DNA of 64,000 nucleotides, taken from Streptomyces sp. NBC_00568. GTDB lineage: Bacteria > Actinomycetota > Actinomycetes > Streptomycetales > Streptomycetaceae. The position numbers and the translations under genes are program-made. The notes under the pieces are model-generated. The model was given only the letters and a program-made list of their open reading frames with translations, was not told where the DNA came from and ran no database searches. Location of the stretch: the NCBI RefSeq assembly GCF_026341855.1, contig NZ_JAPENW010000001.1, positions 496,001-560,000 on the forward strand, in the 5' to 3' direction. This document shows, piece after piece, positions 57,483 to 64,000 of this stretch. The stretch's first letter is position 1. Each line of letters begins with the position of its first letter.

Positions 57483-58733
57483 ATGAATGTCCCCCGCCTC
57501 TCCCCCGTCGTCGCCGTCCTGCGCCGGTGCCTGTACGCCCTGCTCGCGGGGCTTCTGGTGCTGGCCGCCGTCCGTGCGGGGGACAGCGGGCATCCGCGAG
57601 CGGTGGTCCTGTCGGTCCTCGTGACCGGCGCGGTGCTCGCGGCGGGCGCCGTCGGTCCGGCGGTGCACCGCTCACGGCGTACGGCCGCGCTGTGGGTGGC
57701 CGCCCTGAGCGCGAGCTGGCTGGTGCTGGTCACGCTCTCGCCGGACGGGCTGTGGGTGGCGTTCCCGCTCTACTTCCTGCAGCTGCACCTGCTGCCGGTG
57801 CGCTGGAGCCTGCCCGCCGTCGCCCTGACCGCCGGGGCCGCCATCGCGAGCTTCGTGGCGCACGGCGCGCCCCTGACGCCCGGCGCGTTCATCGGCCCGC
57901 TCCTCGGGGCGGCGGTCGCGGTCGCCACCGTCCTCGGGTACGAGGCGCTCTACCGGGAGAGCGAGCGCCGCCGCGAACTCATCGAGGAACTCGTCGCCAC
58001 CCGCGCCGAGCTGGCCGAGGCCGAGCGCACGGCGGGCACGCTCGCCGAGCGGGAGCGGCTCGCCCACGAGATCCACGACACGCTCGCCCAGGGCCTGTCC
58101 AGCATCCAGCTCCTGCTGCGGGCCGCCCAGCGTCTGTTGCCCGCGGGCTCCCCGGCGGCCCCGCACCTGGAGCAGGCCCGCTCGACCGCGCAGGACAACC
58201 TCGCCGAGGCCCGCCGTTTCGTCCACGCCCTCACCCCTCCCGATCTGGAGCACGGCTCGCTGGCCGGCGCCCTGGAGCGGCTGTGCCGGTCGGCCGCCGT
58301 GGACACCCCGAAGGTCCGCTTCTCGGTGAGCGGTCCGCCGGCCGGGCTTCCGACCCCGTACGAGGTGGCCCTGCTGCGGATCGCCCAGTCGGCGCTCGGC
58401 AACACGCTGCGCCACGCGCACGCCGACCGCGTGGAGATCACGCTCAGCTTCATGGACACCTCGGTCGCCCTGGACGTGGTCGACGACGGTGCCGGCTTCA
58501 CTCCCGGTGACGTACGGCCGGACGGGGACCGTGCGGACGGGGGCTTCGGTCTCCCCGCGATGCGCTCGCGGGCGGAGTCGCTGGGCGGGACGTTCACCGT
58601 CGAGTCGGTGCCCGGACAGGGCACGGCGGTGGCGGTCACGCTGCCGCTGCCCGTCGCCGGGGTGCCGGCGGGGACGGGGTCCGCGGGCCTCGGCCGGCTC
58701 CGGCTGCCGGACGCCGTGGGGAGCCGGCCATGA
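57483..58733 (+). CDS. NarL-partner sensor histidine kinase
   Basis: A 416-residue membrane kinase with about five hydrophobic segments (12-155), a coiled coil (158-192), HisKA_3 with phospho-acceptor His198 (RLAHEIHDTLAQGLSS) and an ATPase domain (LLRIAQSALGNTLRHA, GGFGLPAMRSRAESLGGT). ATG 57483 has a weak TGGAACG leader. It overlaps the regulator gene by 4 bases. Divergent from an FtsX-type exporter, it probably senses envelope stress or the exporter's substrate. Confidence 0.92.
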   Translation: MNVPRLSPVVAVLRRCLYALLAGLLVLAAVRAGDSGHPRAVVLSVLVTGAVLAAGAVGPAVHRSRRTAALWVAALSASWLVLVTLSPDGLWVAFPLYFLQLHLLPVRWSLPAVALTAGAAIASFVAHGAPLTPGAFIGPLLGAAVAVATVLGYEALYRESERRRELIEELVATRAELAEAERTAGTLAERERLAHEIHDTLAQGLSSIQLLLRAAQRLLPAGSPAAPHLEQARSTAQDNLAEARRFVHALTPPDLEHGSLAGALERLCRSAAVDTPKVRFSVSGPPAGLPTPYEVALLRIAQSALGNTLRHAHADRVEITLSFMDTSVALDVVDDGAGFTPGDVRPDGDRADGGFGLPAMRSRAESLGGTFTVESVPGQGTAVAVTLPLPVAGVPAGTGSAGLGRLRLPDAVGSRP

Positions 58734-59362
58734 CCGTCCGTCTGCTGCTCGCGGACGACCATCCCGTCGTCCGCGCGGGGCTGCGTGCCGTGCTGTCCGG
58801 CGAGCCGGACTTCGAGATCGTCGCGGAGGCGCCGACGGCGGAGGCCGCGGTGGAGCGCGCCGGGGCGGGCGATGTCGACGTCGTCCTCATGGACCTCCAG
58901 TTCGGCCCCGGGATGCACGGAGCGGAGGCCACGGCGGCCATCACGGCACGTGCCGGCGCGCCCCGTGTCCTCGTCCTCACCACGTACGACACCGACGCGG
59001 ACATCCTCGCCGCGGTCGAGGCGGGCGCCTCGGGCTACCTCCTCAAGGACGCCCCGCCCGAGGAGCTCTCCGCCGCCGTGCGCACCGCCGCGTCGGGTCA
59101 CTCGGCGCTGGCCCCGACGGTCGCCGACCGCCTCATGGACCGCATGCGCACCCCCGCCGCCGCTCTCAGCCGTCGCGAACTGGAAGTCCTCGAACTGGTC
59201 AAGGACGGTCTCTCGAACCAGCAGATCAGCAAGAAGCTGTTCCTGAGCCAAGCGACCGTGAAGTCCCATCTGGTCCACATCTACGCGAAGTTGGGCGTGG
59301 ACTCCCGCACGTCCGCGGTGGCGGCGGCCACCGACCGGGGTGTCATCCGCAGGCGGGGCTAG
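58730..59362 (+). CDS. NarL/FixJ-type response regulator
   Basis: A 210-residue regulator. Receiver: LLLADDHPVVRAGL, phospho-acceptor Asp55 (VVLMDLQFGPGMHG, with one residue more than the usual DxxMPxMxG loop) and Lys in LLKDAPPEE. LuxR helix-turn-helix: LSRRELEVLELVKDGLSNQQ. It is translationally coupled to the kinase (ATGA at 58730-58733). It probably binds the palindrome at 57430-57445 and induces the exporter genes. Confidence 0.93.
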   Translation: MTVRLLLADDHPVVRAGLRAVLSGEPDFEIVAEAPTAEAAVERAGAGDVDVVLMDLQFGPGMHGAEATAAITARAGAPRVLVLTTYDTDADILAAVEAGASGYLLKDAPPEELSAAVRTAASGHSALAPTVADRLMDRMRTPAAALSRRELEVLELVKDGLSNQQISKKLFLSQATVKSHLVHIYAKLGVDSRTSAVAAATDRGVIRRRG

Positions 59363-59482
59363 GGCGTGTCCGCCCTGGGACCAGGCAGGGAAGGGGCCCG
59401 GACAGGCCGGAGCTGAGCGCCCGCCGGTGCCTGCGCGGGCCCGAGAGGACCCCCGCCGGTCAGGGACGGCGCTCGCCCTGGG

Positions 59483-59779
59483 TCACCGGCGGCTTCGGTG
59501 CGGGGGTTCTCCGAAGAGTTCCACCGCGGCGCGCACGTCCGCGAGACGCGTCGCCAGGGCGCTGACCGAGCCGATCGCGCCCGCGACCAGGAGGAGGGAG
59601 CGGCGCAGCCGGGGGATCTCGGGCTCGCCCGCGGCGGCCATCGCGGCGAGCGCCGCGAGTTCGTCCTCGGCGATGCCGCGGTCGGGGAACTCGGCCGGAT
59701 GCGCGGCGAGTTCACGGCGCAGCCGGGAGACGGCGGTCCGTAGTTCCGCCACCCTCGGGTCCTCGTCGCTGCCGGTCAC
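59483..59779 (-). CDS. DUF5955-like protein
   Basis: A 98-residue helical protein (TGSDEDPRVAELRTAVSRLR, AEDELAALAAMAAAGEPEIP, LRRSLLLVAGAIGSVSALAT). It resembles the actinobacterial family DUF5955, whose function is unknown; this assignment is from memory. GTG 59777-59779 gives the expected beginning; GTG 59804-59806, nine codons earlier, has a better ribosome site (GGGGAG). The hydrophobic stretch is probably a buried helix, not a membrane span. Confidence 0.75.
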   Translation of the reverse strand: MTGSDEDPRVAELRTAVSRLRRELAAHPAEFPDRGIAEDELAALAAMAAAGEPEIPRLRRSLLLVAGAIGSVSALATRLADVRAAVELFGEPPHRSRR

Positions 59780-60015
59780 TGGCCTCTGCCCCAAGCTCCG
59801 CAACACAGCTCTCCCCTGGCACGCCGTTGTGCGTCGGTCCTTCTCGTGTCGGCCCCAGCTCCCCATGGCGGTGGTCGGGCGCCGGGGGTCGCGGGCCAGT
59901 AAACGCCACCTGATGCGCCGGGCGCCACCGCCCGGACCGAAATTCAGCCCGGCGACATCGGGGTGACGGCCCGGGTTCCGAGGCGCGCTCCGGCCCGGTC
60001 GGGTATGCAGGGGAC

Positions 60016-60615
60016 ATGACGGAGAACACGGACGAGGTGGCCGGGCTGCTGCTGGCGGCCGGCGGCGGCCGGCGCCTCGGGGGCCGCCCCAAGGCACTCC
60101 TGCCGCACCGGGGGCGACCCCTCGTCGAACACGCGGTCGGCGTGCTGCGCGCCGGCGGCTGCACCCGCGTCCATGTCGTCCTCGGCGCCCGGGCCGATGC
60201 CGTACGGGATCAGGCGTCGCTGGCCGGGTGCGTCCTCGTGGACAACCCGCAGTGGGAGGAGGGCATGGGCTCCTCGCTGCGGGCGGGGCTGGACTCGCTG
60301 GCGGACTCGGGGGCGCGGGCCGCGCTGGTGTCGCTGGTCGACCAGCCGGGGATCGGCCGGGAGGCGGTGGCCCGCGTGCTCGCCGCGTACACCTCTCCGC
60401 TGTCGCTCGCCGCGGCGGCGTACGACGGTGAACGCGGCCATCCGGTGCTCTTCGGGGCCGGCCACTGGGCCGGGATCGCGGCGACCGCCACCGGCGACCG
60501 GGGCGCGCGCGCCTACCTGAAGGCCCACCAGGACGCGGTCACCCTCGTCGAGTGCGGGGATGTGGCGCGGGCGTACGACATCGACACGGAGGCCGACCTG
60601 ATCCACCTTGAGTGA
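60016..60615 (+). CDS. MobA-like nucleotidyltransferase (MocA/CTP:molybdopterin type)
   Basis: A 199-residue NTP-transferase. The signature is GLLLAAGGGRRLGGRPKALLP (residues 10-30), with the nucleotide-binding Lys, then VVLGARADAV, GMGSSLRAGL and SLVDQPGIG with the metal Asp. This group includes MocA, which attaches CMP to molybdopterin for xanthine dehydrogenase-type enzymes. That would fit the purine-breakdown genes nearby, although no xanthine dehydrogenase is in the window. Start ATG 60016. Confidence 0.88.
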   Translation: MTENTDEVAGLLLAAGGGRRLGGRPKALLPHRGRPLVEHAVGVLRAGGCTRVHVVLGARADAVRDQASLAGCVLVDNPQWEEGMGSSLRAGLDSLADSGARAALVSLVDQPGIGREAVARVLAAYTSPLSLAAAAYDGERGHPVLFGAGHWAGIAATATGDRGARAYLKAHQDAVTLVECGDVARAYDIDTEADLIHLE

Positions 60616-60675
60616 ACGGGGTGGCACCGAGCGCCACCTTCTGTCGACCCGGAGAATCTCGACATCAACAAACCA

Positions 60676-60717
60676 TTGAACTTCCACCATGAGGAAACTA
60701 GTATCCACTGTTCAGAA
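60676..60717 (+). promoter_or_regulatory. Malate synthase promoter with two AllR-type operators
   Basis: TTGAAC (60676-60681), a 17-bp spacer and TAGTAT (60699-60704) form a clear sigma-70-type promoter. TTCCACCATGAGGAA (60682-60696) fills the spacer, and ATCCACTGTTCAGAA (60703-60717) covers the -10 and start region, 21 bp further on. Occupied sites would block RNA polymerase. The leader to ATG 60862 is about 145 bases. Confidence 0.7.
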
Positions 60718-60861
60718 GCGCCCCGCCGTGTCGAGGGCGCCCGGCGCCATCCCCGCGCCCCATGGCACCGGGTGCCAGGCGCGGTGACGCCGCCCATGGT
60801 TCGCTCGCATGGCCCGTATGTTGCTCGCCCGCACGTAGCTCGCTGAAGGAAGTGACAGCTC

Positions 60862-62496
<1,635 letters not shown>

Positions 62497-62503
62497 CCCG
62501 GCC

Positions 62504-62800
62504 TCAGTGCGCCGCTCCGTCCGCGGGTCTGTCCGAGTGGCCCAGGGACCTCTCCGGGGCCACTCGGTCGCGTACGAGGCGCTTGACCGCCGTGGGCTCG
62601 GGGAAACCCTGCTCGCGGCGGTCCCAGACCACCTCGTCGTTGACGCGGACGACGAAGACGCCGCCCGTGCCGGGCTTGAGGGACAGCTCGTCGAGCTCCG
62701 CCTCGAAGGTGGTGAGCAGTTCCTGCGCCAGCCAGGCCGCGCGGGGCAGCCAGCGGCACTGGGTGCAGTACTCGATCTGGACCCGCTGGACGTCTGTCAT
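62504..62800 (-). CDS. SelT/SelW/SelH-type thioredoxin-fold protein
   Basis: A 98-residue protein. An N-terminal beta strand (RVQIEYCTQCRWLPRAAWLA) carries the redox pair Cys12-x-x-Cys15. The family segment GTGGVFVVRVNDEVVWDRRE, then GFPEPTAVKRLVRD, follows. Selenoprotein W relatives in animals have Sec at the second or first Cys; here both are Cys. ATG 62798-62800 overlaps the stop of the HipA-like gene by 4 bases. It converges on malate synthase with a 7-bp gap. Confidence 0.9.
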   Translation of the reverse strand: MTDVQRVQIEYCTQCRWLPRAAWLAQELLTTFEAELDELSLKPGTGGVFVVRVNDEVVWDRREQGFPEPTAVKRLVRDRVAPERSLGHSDRPADGAAH

Positions 62801-63720
62801 CCGAGATGCACCGACCAATCCTGTTCCGCCGCCGGTTTGCCGTGCAGGTCCGGGACCCGTTTGAGCCAGTCGGGCCGCCCCCGCTGGGTCCGCTCCGCGC
62901 GATCGGCGTCCTCCGCGGCGAGCTGCTCACGGCTCGGGAAGTCCGTGGGCAGCCAGGCGGTGGAGGACCGGACGCGGGCGAGGAGATAGCCGACGTAGGC
63001 CTCGCGGACCGCGTCGGGGCTCGTGAAGCCGGGCTCGTCGGTCAGCCAGGCGTCGGGCACCTCGGCCAGGACCGCGCGCAGCAGCTCCTCGGTCACCCGG
63101 GGCGCGAGCTCGGCGTCGGCCGCGCGGGTGTCCGGGTGGTGGCCGCCGAGCGCGTGGCGCCGGAAGTCGTACGCCTTCTCCGGCGACGACGCGTCCCAGC
63201 GGTGGTGGAAGACGAGGGCGGCGCCGTGGTCGATCAGCCAGAGCCGCGGCGGCGCGATGCCGAAGGTGGGCCAGACCATCAGGTTCGAGCTGTGCACCGT
63301 GCGGTCCACATTGACCGTCAGGGCGTCCAGCCAGATCACCTTGCCCGCCTCCAGCGGGTCCACGGGGAAGGTCCGCGCGATATCCGGCGTGAAGTCCTTC
63401 GCGCCCGGCAGATAGTCCATGCCGAGGTTGAGCCCGGCACTGGCCCGCAGCAGGTCCTGGACCTCCTGGTGGGGCTCGTGCCCGCCGACGGCAGGATCGA
63501 AGTGGACGAGGACCAGCTCGGGGAACCGCAGCCCGAGGGCGCGGGCCAGCTCACCGACGATGATCTCGGCGACCAGCGCCTTGTGGCCCTGGGCGGCACC
63601 CGTGAACTTCACGACGTAGGTCCCCAGGTCGTCGGCCTCGACGACTCCGGGCACGGAGCCGCCCGCCGTCAGCGGGGTCACGTATCGAACAGCGGTCACG
63701 TCGCGGAGCACACCTGACAC
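62797..63720 (-). CDS. HipA-like kinase-fold protein
   Basis: A 307-residue protein with the actinobacterial HipA-like kinase layout. YVVKFTGAAQGHKALVAEII supplies the ATP-site Lys and Glu. WLDALTVNVDRTVHSSNLMV supplies the catalytic loop (D-x6-N type), and RLWLIDHGAALVFHH the metal Asp. It lacks the N-terminal HipA domain and has no HipB-like antitoxin beside it. GTG 63718-63720 is the first start; a TACAGT box seven bases before GTG 63709-63711 suggests a leaderless alternative. It is translationally coupled to the SelW-like gene. Substrate unknown. Confidence 0.85.
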   Translation of the reverse strand: MSGVLRDVTAVRYVTPLTAGGSVPGVVEADDLGTYVVKFTGAAQGHKALVAEIIVGELARALGLRFPELVLVHFDPAVGGHEPHQEVQDLLRASAGLNLGMDYLPGAKDFTPDIARTFPVDPLEAGKVIWLDALTVNVDRTVHSSNLMVWPTFGIAPPRLWLIDHGAALVFHHRWDASSPEKAYDFRRHALGGHHPDTRAADAELAPRVTEELLRAVLAEVPDAWLTDEPGFTSPDAVREAYVGYLLARVRSSTAWLPTDFPSREQLAAEDADRAERTQRGRPDWLKRVPDLHGKPAAEQDWSVHLG

Positions 63721-63752
63721 TGTAAAGCAGCTGATCGCTCCGCCCCCGGGCG

Positions 63753-64000
63753 TCAGGTGCGGGCGAGCGGGTTCGGCAGCGGCACGTACCGCGCGTCCGC
63801 GCCGTCGGCGCCCGTCCAGCGGAGCAGCAGATTGGTCTTGCCGGGAAGAGTGGGCGAGGCGAGCAGGTCGGCGAGCTCGGGGAGCCCGAGGTCGGTGCCG
63901 TGGCGTCGGAGTTCCCGTCGTACGGCGGGCCAGGGGTCCGCGCCCGGGAACCGCTCGGCGAGGAGGGCGGCCAGCTCGGCGAGGTGGTTGACGATCAGGC
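63753..64000 (-). CDS. IucA/IucC-family siderophore synthetase (C-terminus only)
   Basis: The last 81 codons of a gene that enters from the right edge (LAELAALLAERFPGADPWPA, LPELADLLASPTLPGKTNLL, then ADARYVPLPNPLART). The LPGK...L.R and YVPLPNPL ending is typical of NRPS-independent siderophore synthetases, which condense citrate or succinyl units with amines. Most of the protein, including the ATP site, is outside the window, so the assignment is moderate. It lies 32 bp upstream of the HipA-like gene on the same strand. Confidence 0.72.
   Translation of the reverse strand, partial: LIVNHLAELAALLAERFPGADPWPAVRRELRRHGTDLGLPELADLLASPTLPGKTNLLLRWTGADGADARYVPLPNPLART

Noticed and set aside
62797..63720. 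HipA-type toxin-antitoxin module
   Set aside because: There is no HipB-like helix-turn-helix gene next to it and the N-terminal HipA domain is missing. The neighbour is a SelW-like protein, so a toxin-antitoxin call is not supported.

Overview
The window is a 64 kb piece of an actinomycete chromosome, almost certainly Streptomyces. The signs are very high GC with a strong G/C bias at third codon positions, frequent GTG starts, 4-base ATGA or GTGA gene overlaps, leaderless promoters and many Streptomyces-type families (PucR, TIGR03842 LLM enzyme, AIM24, DUF5955, DUF6278, DUF4232). I see no rRNA, tRNA, phage genes, transposase or CRISPR array. It looks like ordinary chromosome with a catabolic theme; both edges cut a gene.

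Layout. 1-6.3 kb: a truncated gamma-glutamyltransferase, a DesK-type two-component system with a DUF4232 lipoprotein, an AhpD-like protein and a small secreted protein. 6.3-15.7 kb: a reductive pyrimidine (or hydantoin) catabolic cluster with an NCS1 transporter, an F420/flavin LLM oxidoreductase, dihydropyrimidinase, two nitrilase-family carbamoylases, a PucR regulator and a class III aminotransferase. 16-25 kb: a large unrecognised modular protein, a HAD hydrolase, a leaderless xre/map pair, a second ggt, a membrane-anchored unknown and a secreted alpha/beta hydrolase. 25-30.7 kb: an orphan amino-acid ABC ATPase, small unknowns, a shortened TrmO-like gene, xthA, an MBL hydrolase and a fused pcaD-pcaC. 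30.9-36.6 kb: a translationally coupled SNF2 helicase and SWIM zinc-finger protein. 36.7-43.7 kb: a ribose-type sugar ABC operon with ROK kinase, GntR regulator and divergent Gfo/Idh dehydrogenase. 43.7-47.8 kb: a zinc-site unknown, a P450 and a two-component system whose two genes are separated by a repeat-rich insert. 48-51.4 kb: an RNase Sa-type exoribonuclease, a DHFR-like reductase, AIM24 and an SDR. 51.6-55.4 kb: allantoicase, allantoinase and an IclR regulator. 55.4-59.4 kb: a MacB/FtsX-like ABC exporter divergent from its own two-component system. 59.5-64 kb: DUF5955, a MobA-like nucleotidyltransferase, malate synthase, a SelW-like/HipA-like coupled pair and the end of an IucA/IucC siderophore synthetase.

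How the genes work together. Two nitrogen-scavenging pathways dominate. Pyrimidine rings are presumably imported, reduced, opened by dihydropyrimidinase and decarbamoylated to a beta-amino acid that the aminotransferase removes. Allantoin is opened by allantoinase and allantoicase to give glyoxylate, which malate synthase condenses with acetyl-CoA. The same 15-bp operator in the same 21-bp tandem arrangement lies beside the IclR gene and on the malate synthase promoter, so the two loci 6 kb apart appear to form one regulon.

The most notable signals outside plain gene content are that shared operator pair, a cluster of TCACC repeats with 21-24 bp spacing between pucR and the first carbamoylase gene, a long nested hairpin plus a 48-bp tandem repeat between a kinase and its response regulator, an internally deleted TrmO-like gene, and the SNF2-SWIM pair with a repetitive charged N-terminal tail.
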